A stretch of DNA of 64,000 bases from Apostichopus japonicus (taxonomy: Eukaryota > Echinodermata > Holothuroidea > Aspidochirotida > Stichopodidae). The notes below the pieces were generated by a model. It saw only the letters and a program-made list of their open reading frames with translations. It did no database searches and was not told the origin of the DNA. Each line of letters opens with the position of its first letter. Position 1 is the stretch's first letter. Made by a program: the position numbers and the translations under genes. Shown here piece after piece: positions 14,057 to 28,800 of this stretch. The stretch spans positions 4,566,001 through 4,630,000 of the forward strand of contig NC_092581.1 in assembly GCF_037975245.1 (NCBI RefSeq). Reading direction: 5' to 3'.

Positions 14057-14180
14057 GGAGTGTTAGCTCAGTGGTTAACGCCGGTGCCTTCCAATCATAA
14101 GGTCCCCGGTTCGAGACACTCCAACATTAATGTATATCGTCCAGTTACAGCTGGTATTTTGGCGACATTTTGACGCCGGT
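14057..14180 (+). mobile_element. tRNA-derived SINE, family A
   Basis: A tRNA-like head at 14057-14122 has a seven-base acceptor pair (GGAGTGT with ACACTCC), a Pol III A box (TAGCTCAGTGG) and a B box (GGTTCGAGAC). The 3' half of the T stem is missing, so it cannot fold as an intact tRNA. A second copy at 29159 matches both the tRNA part and the tRNA-unrelated sequence after it (ATTAATGTAT, GTCCAGTT). The 3' boundary is uncertain. Confidence 0.65.
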
Positions 14181-17100
14181 TAGAAGTGGTAAGAGAGACA
14201 GAGCCAGTACATACCTTGTGCAGTTGGTCCACATTACGCTCTATCATACCAATTATCAATTCAAAGACACATGTCTTACTGTGTGCGTCCCCCCTCACCA
14301 CCCCAGATTGAACCCTCTTCCTCTCTCCCCTGTGTGCCACTTCGCCGTCCTTTCCTACCCCCCCCCCGACCCCTCCCCGATTTAGTTTCGGCACCATTCT
14401 GACGTGGGCTTTGTGAGAAGATTAAAATAAAACCTGATTCCAATGTGCTGTGTGTGATACGTATGGAGCGATTGCTGGAAGCTAACGAAGCCCGTGATTT
14501 GTAATTTAAAAAATATTCATATAAATTTATTATGTCAAGGACAGTTGACATGTGCAACACGTTTCCCTTCAAAATACAAACCTTTTCCTTCAAAATGTCC
14601 TCCTCATGACAAATATAGAAACACTCAGGACTAAAAATAATATATAAAAAAAACTAAAATAGTATATACTAGACATACAGATGCATCTAAATATAAAAAT
14701 ATGAAAAACAGTATATAAATATACCAGGCGTCGTAATTGAATCTTGGCGGGAGAGATATAGAGAAAGTGAAAAAAAACCCCGTTAAACACGAGCAACTCT
14801 TATCATGATTGTACATATCGAATATTTGTATTGAAGACCAAAACTGTTTGCACGCTCGTTTTGGGGGAACCGAAGAGAATGCGCAAATAACTCACGCTGT
14901 CGTGCATGTAGGTTTACTTAGTAACACTGAAAGATTCGCGTTATACCTCCTCCATGGTAACGAGTGAAGTACAGCAGTAATAATGATAGCAGGGTAGCTT
15001 CCTGGGAGAGGAGGAAGTTGAAGGGTTTCGCAAGCCGGTTTTATGTCTAAGAACAGAAAGTACCCGCGTACAATATGCTCAAAAAGCAAAGAATTATGCA
15101 CATTTGGTAACCTTTTTTTTTACGATAACCTTTAGCTTTGTAAAACACTTTTTAGGAACAGTAATGATGGTTGTGTCAAGTAGAGGGTGAAACAGTGTTG
15201 CGCGAAAATATATGAGTAGGGTATAATGTATTCGTTGTTACTGGATTTGCTTACTTGACTATATTTGCTTATTTGAACAGATGATTTGCACAAAATGGAA
15301 TTCATACAGCGATTTGAATTTGTAATTTTTTGATGGGGCCTCTGAATAGTGATGATGGTTGTGCCAATGCCAAGTGTCTTTGCACCTTTGAACGTATAAT
15401 TTGTACAAAATTGAATCATATAGCGATTTTAATGAGCGACATAGAGACGGCGGATGAATGGGTTCGACGGGGGAGGGGGGGGGGTAGAAGAGAGATAACA
15501 CGTGGCAGACATTCTTATATTTCATACTGAATGATTCATCATAATACATAAGTAGAAAAAATGATAATTTTAAGCTCTACACGTGATATAGAGATGTTCA
15601 GAGATATTAATGCTTCTTGCTGGCCTAAATTTATAATTAAACAAAATTAAACAAAGACAGTGAGAGAATAAAACATAAAACAGGTAAGAATATGGAAGAG
15701 AACGAACAGAGGAAAAACCGACCATTCAAGCCATTATTAAAAGCATGTAGAGGTGTTTATTCTTAAATTGTAAATAGTTCTGTTGAGATAATAAAAAATC
15801 TTTGCGGGAGATAAAGGATGGGATGTTGGTCCTTATGAATTGTGTGACGTTGCCATGAGTGGCGTATCATTTAATAGAGAAAATAACCTGAAAATTTAAT
15901 CTCGTAGATGTGAGGTTATCAATTGGTAATAAGATGGGTTTGAGCAGGAGGATTTTCTAAACGTTGCGTTATAAGCTTATGACCGGTTGAAAACACGGAG
16001 CTCGCGAGAGGGAGGAGGGAGATGGGAGCGAGAGGTGGAGAGAGGAGGGATATGGGAGGGAGATGGGAGGGGGTCAGGGATCAACATAGGACTACAGTAA
16101 AATCATAAGCATTCAGGGCAGTGAAAACGTTCAAGGATTGAACTTAGGGAGGGATGACAGGGCGGGAGGGAGGGGGAGGGGGAGGGAAGGGGCAGTGGGT
16201 TAAAGAGGGTGGTAGCCTTGAGTATCGTCCGTTAATTTATACCATATGCCATGACGTTCAACCCAATAAATGTAATGACTGCAGTGTAAATTTGTCTTAC
16301 CTGATCAAAGTGCCCAGGATGATACCCTAGTATCGAAGGCAATGCCATTTGGGTGAAAGACAATCAAATGGATTTAACCTTCCAGCATCCGCAGATTTCC
16401 AAATCAAATAAACTGGGGAGGATCCTAGATTGTAATGCGGTGGAGGGGGGTGGAAGGGGGGGGGTAGACTGACCACATGTCGTTGCATCCGACTCCAAAG
16501 TAGAGGGGTCGGGAAAATATACGTCAAATGGTACATTCCGAGGCATATTTAGGCTATAAATTTGGTCTTCACTCAAGTCTGTCCTAATTACTACAGTTAA
16601 TTTGTGGTGTTGTGTTGTTGAAACTTGAAGGGGGAAGCGTACACCCACCCACCCACCCACGCACCCGCCACACCAAACCCCACCCCACCCCATCCCACCC
16701 TCACCCCTAACCCCATGTTCCCCGCCTATTCACCATATAATATATAGAAAACACAGACAGTGACACGTACCTTGTTATGATCTCGAAGTCATCAGTTGAA
16801 ATTTACGCAGGGGAAACGCGATCTAAAAACTTGTCCTGTCAAGTACCTTGCTATCTGAATAACGATTATGTCTTGTATCGGCATCCTTATCTGTCTTCTC
16901 TGACAATCGCAAGAGATATCTATATATATATTCTTTGGTCATATTGCCGCTGGAAACTTTAAATATCTTCGCTGTTGCCTAATTATGCAAACCACAAGCG
17001 TTACAAGAACCGGTGATTGTGGGCACTTAATTTTTTCTTTTCTGGACTCAAGTTTTCGCTCACGTGTTCACGCAAGCATGCATTTTGTAAGTATCACATT

Positions 17101-19848
17101 TTTCTATCTGTATTTTTTGAATATTACATGCAAAAATATGCACCGTGCATGGTGAGCAAAAAAATGGAATTGATTGAATTTGGATATGCTCCATGTTTCT
17201 CGTTACCTAGATGCTGCGTAAGATAAATATAATGAAATTATATTAAAAATTATTATAAACACAAAAAATATTAAAAACACAAACCAGTATATAGTCAACT
17301 CATGTAAATTCTGCAGAAATTGGAATAGTGACGTAATTTGGTGACGTTTACACATTAAACAGGTCTAATGTGTTGTCTCTGTGTCATGTAGAGACGTATA
17401 CGGTAGGAAATCTCGTAAGGTTATAGATGTGTTTAATAATCAAATAGCATAGCTTGAGAAAGCATACAAATCATCTGTATGAATTAATATGCAAATATTT
17501 AATATATTATTTGTATATCTCGAAAAATGGGATCTATTGATCTGAAAGGTAAGTTAGTTTTCACTAGCAATATGTGACCCTCGTGCCAAATCTTTCCGGG
17601 TCGCGAAAGAGTTTAATCCGGCCCGCAAAAGAAAGATATCGTCCCAAAGGCCTTGCCGATCCCAATCCGGTGTGGGCCGGAAGCTTACGGACCGGATAGG
17701 CTTGAGTACCCTACTGTCCTACCACAGTATATATATTGCTCGATCTATTTATAGTGAAATTGTAATAATCTGACCCTTTGATCCAACCACTGCATTTCTC
17801 TGTCCCTCGTAGAAAATTAATTGATAACTACTACACCTGAAAGCTTACATGACAGGTAATATAAGCGAACTTGGTTTACGGTACTTATGCTTGTTAGGCA
17901 GTAATGGTTAGGCTATGTCAGTTATGGTGGACGCTCGTGACATAAATAAATAGAAACATAACCACCTAACTTCAACATATAATACGTGGTCACGTATACT
18001 TCGCAACCATAAACTAAGTGTTCACAAGATCATCAGTATATAAATCGAAACAGTTTTTCTTTGGATGAAATTTGGATCTGTATGCTTAAAACAACTTTGG
18101 TACTACTTTCATGTAGACACTGTCGTTGTCTTTTAATGGATTAATCATTCGATGGGACTGCTTCCTCTGATTGTACGCAAGTGTATAGACACTACTAATT
18201 ATAAATTCGCGATATATCATTGGTCACCGCTAAAACCAAGAAATTAACAGCGCTTCTATGAAGTACATTCGGTATCGTTTGAGCACAACGTTCCGCAAAG
18301 TGTTAGGCCCAAATGTACGACACATGATCTTCAGTAAGGACTGGGTTACCACCCACCGCCCCCCCCCCCCCCCTTCTCACCGCAATCAGAATCGGATGCT
18401 CAGAATGCGTGAAAACCAGCACGTACTATATATGTAACAAATTAATTTTGCCTACCTCCGTCGTGAAGGTTCGAATTCTGTGTAGATAAAAATTTCTTGC
18501 AACCAAATTTATTTTTCATATCTTAACGATAATAATAATATTTATCATTATAATCATAATAATCATAATACATAGATAATAACTAATAATAATTATAAAT
18601 CAGACAGTAACTCTAAACCTTTGCCTAATTTCGTGAATGATCCATTGAATTTATTTAAGAACCTATTTGAATTTGATGTGTCACGTGATATTCACATGAC
18701 TCATATTTGGTATACAAAGAATAACATAACATTGATATGAGAAACCCCCCTGGGAATTTCAGGGTGTATGTGAGTGGTCGGGTAATCAAACCAAGACGCG
18801 ATTAAATTAAGATAACATCATGTATGTTTTATATAGGTTCCCCGTTAGGCTGCATTAATTTATTATGAGTTACAATTACACACTATAGGACTAGAATACA
18901 GTTCTGAAATGTTTGTGACTAAGAAAAGAATAAGGAAGAATATTTTTCGAAAAGAAGACCGTCGAATAGGCAGCTTATAACCCAACAGAGTTTTAATGAT
19001 TTATTTTGTACTTTATGGCCTAGTAAAACAACAAGTGTTGAATAATTTTAAATAATGTCATAGGTAATTGTGTCAGCATGGACAACGAGAAAAACTACTT
19101 GGAAACATAGAGCAAAAATAGAAGACAAAAACATCCAGGCACAAAAATATACTTAAACTGAAATAAATCCTCTCTTTGGTTTTGTGAGCGGACCGAACTG
19201 GCGCTGTTTAATCCTTACGTTCTATTTCACAGTGCGAAACATTTTGGCTGTTTCTGAAATTTGAATATTCAATAATATGCTAATTACTTTAATTTCCAAA
19301 AGGAATAAGCACGGCTATTCTCTACGGATGTAGGGCAATGACATTTAGGCCATCTGTTAACATTTTTTTAATATTTTTTTTTTATATATAATGGCAGTCT
19401 TCGAAATGTTTTTAAAAATATCGTCAAAATTGTTTTGAAAATAAATACTTATCGTACATTCAATTTATGAATTTGTATGAATATTCAGCATGCACTGCCA
19501 CCTCGTGAAACAAATGACAATGGTTCTGCCAATAGTATTATCTACTGTGTCTTGTGGAACCCAAGTTTTGGCAGAATCTCACTTTTCTTAGATGCAAATT
19601 AAATTGTCAGTTTCCTCCCTATAGGAATACTTTAACCATGCATTGTATCTCTGATGCTATAATATTTTTTCATCTATGTGAGAAATGTGATCTATATATA
19701 TTTTGTTAATGCATGTGAATATCTTTAGGCCTATTTTATTTAACGCTTTGTACCGAAATGAAAAAGAAACAGAAATAGAAAGGCAAAAATAAAGTTTGAA
19801 AAAAAAGTTACAAATACTCGGATTAATTTATACTCCCTTTAGACAAAG

Positions 19849-22800
19849 ATGACATCCAATTCGAAGAAGGGCCGCCATTCGTACCTAATGGTCGTTGCTG
19901 GGGCGCTGTTATGTATGATCGTTGGTCTAGGTGTCGGACTGATAATTGGCTTCCTGGTGGACCCCAAAGACCCCGGAGACAACCCCACGCCGAGACTAGA
20001 TAAAAGAGCCGAATACAGAGAAGCTGTGAAAGCGTCCAACATAAGAGAAAACCTCAGGTACGTCATAACCAGCTGAATGTGTATAGTTAGAGTCCGTCAA
20101 TGCAACTCAAAATTTATAGTATTTCTATAACAGTTCAAGGGCGTAGGAACCGGGGGGCTGGGGGCGCCAGTCCCCCAGTGAAAAATATGGGGGGCGGAAG
20201 TATCATTCCGCCCCCCGCTTCGCAAGTCAGAAAACCCCTTTTCATTTCCAAATGAGAAAAAAAATCTCATTTGGAGCACCAAATTGCATCTAAGGCCACC
20301 TGGAAATGCAAAATTATTTACAAAATGGAGTGGGTGTTGAAGTGTGCTATATTGCACCAAATTGCATCTGAGGCCACCTGGAAATGCAAACAATTTCCAA
20401 AGGGGAGGAGATCACCCCCTCCCCTTAGACCCCTCCCCAGGCCGGACATCAATCTTCAGCCCCCCCCCACTCAAAAGTACCTTCCTACGCCACTGTAACA
20501 GCTGCTGAAATTCATAGGCGAAATAAAAAACTTATGTTTCTGGCTGTCCTGACCATAATTTATTCTCAAACAAGGTGGAGGCGGTGCCGTGCTATAACTG
20601 TTGCCAATTTGGTTGTCGAAGGTATATAGCTCTTTACTTAATTCAAAATAAAAGGACGAAAAAAAGGCTTTTTAAGAAAATCTGCAGTTGATCATGTAAC
20701 CTATAAATCTCAGCTAACGTTGTAACTGATAGAAACGTTTGCATTCAAGCACAGGTGCGTTTTAGTAGTGTTTATAAGCTACCTAACCCCCCCCCCCACC
20801 CCTCTCTCGACCGACCCATCACTCATCTCGATCTACATCGTTGACCCTCCCTCCTACCTCCCCCCCCCCCAGGGTATAAAGCTCTTTATAATAATGTTAT
20901 GTTATGTCTTTATTACGACGGTTTATAGCGACATTCTAAAAAAATGTCATATTTACCGTTATAATATCGATTTTCTAAAATGTGCATCGTTCTTACAGTT
21001 TTGTGGATTTTGAGCTAACATACATGAAAGGGAACTGTAGCCTAAAATGTGACGTCATCAAGTGATGAACTATCGCACATCTAAGACAAAAAAGTGGGGG
21101 TGTGGGGGAACTTGGCATAAGGTTTCATATTTCTACTTTCATTCCATTGTCCTTCGAATCTATTTATATTCATTTGTTACTTCATCAAAATGGATTACAG
21201 ACAAACGTTATGAAACATCCGGACATGACAAGGAACAAACAATAATAAAAAACAAACTATTAACAATGTTTGTCTTACCAAAGTATCTGCCAAAAGCAAT
21301 ATATCTTATTTCATATAATTGATGCTCTCATAGTGAAATACTGACAATTTCAAATCAAGGGGGAAACAGGAATAGAACACAAAATTTTGATCGCTCCGTA
21401 AACTATTTTTTATTTGCGTTTTTCAAGACCCGTCTTGAGCGGAAATGACACTAATGCGTCGATATGAATGTGCATGTATGTATTGTCTTATACCAACATC
21501 GGCTTGCCTGTTGTAGGAGATAGGCCTATAGCCAAACGCGGTTCGATTAGTGTATTCATTATTAAAATGGGAGTGTAGTATGAATACACATATGAACGAA
21601 TGTCAATATTATGTCTAAATATCGAAAGAAAATGTGACGTATGATTAGAATGTGAAGGAGGATGTGAAAGAGAATGCAGAACGATGGAGGAGAATGAGGC
21701 CCTGTTTTGGGAATGGGGCCCTCTTTTGAAAGGGTATATGGGGGTGTGGTAGCGTACTTCAGCTGCCTAGGAAAAGAAAAAAAGTCTAACAAAACGATTA
21801 ATACAAAGTTTGGGAAGTATTTTTATTTATGGATCTACAGAAATTAATGTATAGAGAGTTATCATTTGTGAGGAACAGTCTAGCTATTTTAAAATTTAAA
21901 TTATAAATTGCTCTTAGGGAAGAATTTATAAAAATAAAAAGTTTAAGACTGGGAAGGGTAACTTACAGAGGCAACCTCTGATTGATGCCAAGGATGCACC
22001 ACCCCACTCCTATCTCGACTCAACCTCACTCAATGCTCCCTTTACCGACTCTCCCATATACCCCAATCTGTTATCACGTAAACTTTCACATATAGTTACT
22101 TTCTGTGTACCATTTAAGAAACTTAAAAGTGCGGTAAAATGTCATTGTTTTTTGGTAACACGACATTTCTGCCCTTCCTTGCTACTGCTTTAATATTCCA
22201 GACAGCCTTCCTTTCCGCGAACAGGCTATCTAAATCAATAAATCAATATCGATTAATATATTGCCAGCATAGGTCACGTGCCCTTAAATGAGTTGTAAAT
22301 CATGAAACTATGCTCTTCCTCCAAACACTATAGGGCAGGGGTTCCCTAGCTGGGGTGCATGAACCCCCAGGGGTGCGTGAGTCCATCCCAGGGGGTTCGT
22401 GAGACGTATCTGAAAGTCAAAACTTGAGTACTTTTTGTTGAACTAAAATCAGATATATCATACAATTTAGTAATGTACAAAATTTGTACCTATCGACAAA
22501 CTCCACAATATTAAACTATGAACTTGATCTTTTACGAAGCACTGTTATGCGTATTATAGTATAATAATGACTCAGATCGTGTCTCGAAAAGTTGGGGGTT
22601 CGTGGACAACTCTGACATCTACAGGGGGTTCGTGGGGGATAAAGTTAGGAAAACCCTGCTCTAGGATGTCCCCCGGGAAAAAATGGTTGGAAGGTGAGGT
22701 GCAAACAAGGATTTTAAATAACCCACTTGGGAACGGGGATAGAGGGTGAGGGAAGAGCAGTGAGTTTTGAAGGATGGATAGAGGGGTGTATTGGAGGGGG

Positions 22801-25800
22801 GCGGGGGGGGGGGGGTAATGGTGAGGACTTAATTGTTTCGAGCTACCCTGTCTGTGTTTCACACTTCTTGAATAGAATGAAACAAAGGCATGCATGAGGG
22901 TGAGAAGTTGTGAATCTTTGTGCTACTTTCTGCTGTATATACATGCATGACAGCATCCGCTATGAAAATTACAAATATATATAAATAACTTAGAAATATT
23001 TTCATGTAACTGAAGATCTTTTCATGTCCCAGCTATATCGAACTTGACATTTTTCTTTTGGAAATAAATAACCTATTCCCAAAGTCACCTATAACATATT
23101 ACAACGAGCACGATGACAGATTGTCACACCCACTGCAGCTCAATCTGTGCCCACCCCCCTTTCTTCTTCCCCCAGGGGTAGAGTTCTTAATTATCGTCAA
23201 GGGTAGTAAAGTAATTCTTGCCTGTTTTTTCTTCTTCTTCTTCTAGATAAGCCGTCTCCAATCGACCTCTTTCTCTTCGTCTTTCGTCCTATAGTCAATC
23301 AATCAATCCAAGTTTCCACTCTGCGATACCAATAGAAATCGCAATTATTCACCAATCGTTTTTCTTCGTAACCTATTGTTTATATTCCACACAAAAAAAC
23401 CAGCGGTAAAAAAAAAAACGACAGGCAATCCGTGATGGGAGTTTGATTTGTTTTCTATGGTAGGAAACAATATTGTTTCCCTCCGAGGTCAGCCATAAAT
23501 TGTAACCAGGGTCGTTAAATTCTCTCTTAAGTCATTCTGATTGTACGTATCATGTTGCCTGGCACCAAGCGAATTCGTCGTAAATTTTCATTTCTTGTTA
23601 AAAGAGAGAAAAGGCGAAATAAGAGGTTCCTAATGAAAAAAATGACCAGAAGTTAAAGATCGATGCTAGCGGAATTTTAATTTGAATACAAGTAAAACGA
23701 GGTCCTTGTTTAACATACAACTTTATTTATACAACAGTCTTCACAAGCATTTGCGATCAAAAAGTTGGAACAGTGCCATGTACTTGCACTGCCTTGGCCA
23801 GTTCTGGATGCATCGCTACAACGGCGCTATACTTAGCATAAAATACAAGTTGATGTAAAGTTCGCGATGCAGAATGAGTACTACGTATATCGATAGGCGT
23901 AGGAGGCGGGGGATTGCACCCCCCCCCAACCGGATTTTTTTTGGTGAAAATTCAGGCCATATGCTGAGAATTTTTCGGGCACCTACTGAAAGAAAAATAA
24001 TTTGCAATGTGTTTTTCAATGGTTGAACTGATATTATTATGATCATTATTGTAGTAACGACTTCCCTAATAATTATAACCAATATGGAAGGGTATTAACA
24101 CGGGAAATGATCGTATGTTCTTGTCATGCGATGTAATAGCCGATGCATGCCTATATGATATGCACATTAACATGTTGAACGCGGGCGAAAAATGTTGCTT
24201 ATATTTTTATATCCCCCCCCCCCAAATCAAATTGGGCTCCTACGCCTATGTATATTTCTATGTGAAAAAGAAAACAAATATGGAAGGGGTTTCAACCAGG
24301 GTTCAGTTTCTATACGCTTTGAAGCTGGAGATTTCGATCTTGTAGACGGCTCTCGGAAATAACTGGTGAAACCTTATGAAAACCATGTCCATGCATGTAT
24401 GTAAAACGGCAGTTTGTTACTTGAGGTACATGGCCAAACTCGGAAGTAAACTTGTCCATGCATTGTAAAAATGCGAGTTTGTTATCTTGATACACAGGCA
24501 GACACATGTATACTAGACAGAACAGCTAATTGCTTTCTAACGTCCCGGATCACCGTTTCGTCTTAGAATGATCTATAACGATACAAAGAATAATTGATGA
24601 ACTTATGATTAGCGCCAGATTAGCCCCATGATTTTGTCCCTCCCCATGATATAAGTATTACCCGTGAGTGTTCACAGATCTCTTTGACCTTATAGGGCCC
24701 CTATACTGGACTCAAGAGCTTACTTGATCCCCCGGCAATGGGTATATGTTGGTCCCTTGACCTCGTGAGTCCTGATGCCATTATATGATCCGGATGTGGC
24801 AGGGCCGTCTTAACGCATGGGCCCAATGGGCCCTGGCCCAGGGCCCCGCGATGTCAGGGGCCCCGCAATCGTAGTAACCTCATGTCTTAATCTGGGAGGA
24901 AAACATATTGAATAGGCCATTATTCCTGATTGAATTCGATACTTGACAACTTGTGACGAGAGTTGGTGAAACACTTGAGAGTTTGACATTAAATAGTGGA
25001 AGATTACTCTTCTATAATGTATTTCAGCTTTTAGATATATCACGTATGTTATTCAGCTAAAGTTTTATCCTTTATGCGCGACATAGGGAGGGGTAGTAAA
25101 TGCAGGCATGTCTATGCTTGAGCGATTGTCAAGGATGTCAATTTTTCACACAACTTTTTTCGAACTCACTTGATTGAGGGGCCCCGCTCCATTGCCGGGC
25201 CCAGGGCCCGGTGATCTCTTAAGACGGCCCTGGGATGTGGTACAGATCATCAGAGCTGTGTCCGTACTTTACCAGTAATGTCTACTAGAAAACTCAGATC
25301 AGAAATAAATATACTTCCACTTCAAACTTTACTTTAGAAAATAGCTTCTTAAAGTTTGTAGACGGGTGACCATTATTTTGTCGACCCTGGAATTCAATTT
25401 TGGTGCAACGCTATAATGATCTTAATGTACAAGTGTATTTCTGTTATATGGCTATGTGTTATTTAACCTTCTCTGTCATTATTTATGTTAATTTTGTTTG
25501 TTACAATTATATGAATAAAGGAATATGGGAAAGAAAGTACAAACGCGCATAATTACAGATCTTTATTAAATAAAAGCAGTATTGTTGCAGCCCATTGTTC
25601 TACGGTAGAAATGTTTATAGTATCGCCGCCAGCTCACTACATTTTCAAATTCGTTTTATTTCTTGGATTCCGTTCGATTAATCGACACAGAACTTAGTTT
25701 CTCTTTTCTACTAAACGCAAGATGGATACATTGTTGAATTTCTCCGAAGAATTGTCAAGGTGGCATCATTCTTGGCCTCCGGTGTTACATTTTATTGATT

Positions 25801-28800
25801 TTTCTGTCTCGTTTTGAGTCAGTTGATCAATAATTAGGAACATATATATATGTTCGCCCATTTTGATTGGCTAATCTTAACTTATATATAACGGTCTTTG
25901 AGATTGGTTCAAACGCTTTCATAACGACCACTGTCACAATGCGATCGGTTGCTAAGTTACTCTATATAACGGTCATTTGTCTGAACACGTCTTGGTTAGA
26001 TAAACTTACATAGAGATCGTACGATCGTTGGAAATGAAATTTCAAGTGCCAAGGGGATGTTAAAGATTTCAACGCCTATGCGAATTTATTTGAGTTTAGG
26101 GGAGGGAGAGTTCTTAGCAAACTAATTAACTAAGTACTGAAGGACTTTAAGTTCAGTGACACTTCAAAATAAAGTCAAAGTACTATAGATTCATCATTTC
26201 CAAGAATGTAAGAGATTATGCAAACGTACATGGAGCAATTCAATGCCCGGCGAAACCGCAATACAAGAAAGGGTTTGATCGGAGGTGTGAAGGAGAAGGG
26301 AAGGGGGGGGGGGCGAGTGGTGAGTAGAGGAAAGGAATGTGGTTCGTTCGATTTATCAGGCATCTTTTTGACAATATGTGTGCCACTATATGTAAAAATA
26401 ATAGCGAATTAGAAAGATAGGTTTCTATCTCTATATATATTGCAAAACTTGAAAATTAAAATGCAATCATTTAAATGAGAATATACTATCTTTATCGTAT
26501 ACTTTCCGAGCTTTCTCAAGCACAGCTTGAAGAGTACGAGATACACATGTACTCGCGCTTACAAAGTAATCGCAATGTGTTGTATGATAAATATTCATAT
26601 TATTATGATAATAAAACATAATAAGATATTGAAAGTGATCACTGGACTCTGTTACCTTCATAGGCTATATTTGCTTACTTCGTAGAGAACTTACCCAGAA
26701 ACCTCATGTAGCCGGAACGGAGGCGGATTTAGAGACAGCTCAAGCCATCAAATCAAAATGGCTGGAAAACGGAATTGACGAGGCTTACTTGGTGCCATAC
26801 AGGGTGCTCCTTCAGTACCCACCCGACGACGAAAGTGCTGCAAATAGGGTACGAGTTGGTACACAATCCCTGCCACTTTTGCATTGTTTTCAAGTTAAAT
26901 ACGAGAAGCTTTGAATTGAAGTGAATTTTAGACATACAAATCCCCATTACTTCTTTCAATATATTGTAACATATTGAATTAGTAATTTTCCTTGATTGAT
27001 ATGGGTTCTGCTTATACACTGTTTCTAAAATATTAAAGCTTTTAATGTGACTTAATGTTAACTATTCTCAGTTATCAATATCGTTACTGCAAAATTAAAA
27101 CTATGCAGATAAACAGAAATTTAAATTTAAATGTCTCACTCCGCAGTTGCACTGTTTGTTACCAGACACTGAAAAACTGACAGCCCAAACGAAGCTAGAT
27201 TTCTTAGCTATTTAGCAGAGTGCTACATCAAAAGCAACTGTTTCATTTAACGTCCAGGGCCCTCGACATCACTTATTGTGGGGACGGGGAGGGGGCAACC
27301 CAGGCCAATGCCTTCCACTAATTTCCAAAACGTGATTCTTACGAGGGTATGTTGTCCCTATACATTGGTCAGCCTCTTGCCCCTCCCCCATTAATCTCAA
27401 ACATGTGATGGGTTTTATTTGATTTTGGGTTTGCTTCTCATTTAACTCAAGAGGCTATACTATTCAGATCAATCCCTGTTTCAAATAGTACTTTTAGATC
27501 TTTTCATCTTAGGCTCAAATCCTAGATAATGGAGGAAACGTTGTGTTCGAAACCGCGCTGAAGTCAGATCCCTTGGGTGAAGACATCTTGACACAAGATG
27601 GGATACCAGCTCCGTTTTGTGCATACTCTGCCTCGGGTGACGTCACGGTTAGTATCGTGTCACATAACCCGATTTGCTTCATTCAGTCTGTTCAATTAGG
27701 TTATATTTTTTTTAGGTTTTACATTTGTAAAGCGCTTTGAGCAGCTTTGCTGATTATGCTCTATACAAATATTACTTACTATTATTATATGATTATATTC
27801 TGAAGTCAACAGAACTTCAGTTTTACGTTTTGTTTTAATATTCAGTAATTAACATATATCATGACGCTTGTTTGTTGTTACTGCCCACGACATTTAAATA
27901 CATGCAGGAAAATATTGTGAACTGGTTGACCAAATACTTACAAAGGAAGTGGTTTTCTACAAAGTAGAGTGCCGAAAAAAAAAATTGTGTTTCCCTAATT
28001 ATCATAACTAGGATTAATATCTAAGTGCACCTGGACAGGTATCCTATGGGTAAAATCAACAGCTCGTGGTCTTGTGTTGCCAGAAAGCTACATTATACAG
28101 TCATTATTAATTTTAATGAAATTAATATATCACTTAATAATATTTCAGAAAACAATAACATCAACTAGAAAAGTGTCGTATTGACTTGTATAGTCTTCTT
28201 GGCAAGTTAAAATAATGACACGAAGTGCTGTCCTATTATGAGGTTCAGTTTTCAATAATTCCATCATGTACCTATATATATATATATATATGTTTTTTTT
28301 TAATGAAATTGTTCCATTTGAAGGGTGAACTTGTCTACTGCAATTATTGTACATTGGACGATCTCGAGTACCTCAGTAACACCCTCCTCCCTGGTGTCAA
28401 CCTCACCGGTAAGATCTTCATCTCTAGGTTCGGAGGAACTGGAAGATCCACCAAGGTAAACATTTAAAGCCCAACTATGTAGACAACAATTTGTTTTGGG
28501 ATTTTCCATTAATTTGGGAGTTTACATACCCATAATCAACATGTGTAAAAAAAATCTTAGAAAACCTACTATAACCCATCAAACTAAACGACCACAAAAA
28601 TGGACATTTGGGTAGTCACGTGACATGTACCTCTGAAATGTCTGAAAACAGAGATTGACCCAAAGGAGACTCTGGTCAACGTGTGACGTCATCATTGGTA
28701 AACCGCGAAAATCAAACCGCTGAAATATGTACTGTTTATACACAGATAACGAACAATTGAACTGTATTTGACTTCCAATTTCGAGCATTTGAAAAGCTGT

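Larger units (their letters stand above)
5117..19848. other. Gene-poor region between UPRT and the peptidase gene
   Basis: I found no exon with recognisable protein similarity on either strand here. The open frames are short, mostly AT- or G/C-rich, and lack supporting splice sites or motifs. What can be recognised is listed separately: a TTAA-type element near 6131, a hAT-type element at 9173, a LINE 3' end near 9980, two AT microsatellites and a tRNA-derived SINE at 14057. The promoters and 5' UTR exons of the two divergent flanking genes (UPRT on minus, the peptidase on plus) must lie somewhere in this region, but I cannot place them. Confidence 0.6.

Noticed and set aside
14057-14122. Functional tRNA gene
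   Set aside because: The acceptor stem and A/B boxes are present, but the 3' side of the T stem is missing and a second copy shares tRNA-unrelated flanks, so it is a SINE head.
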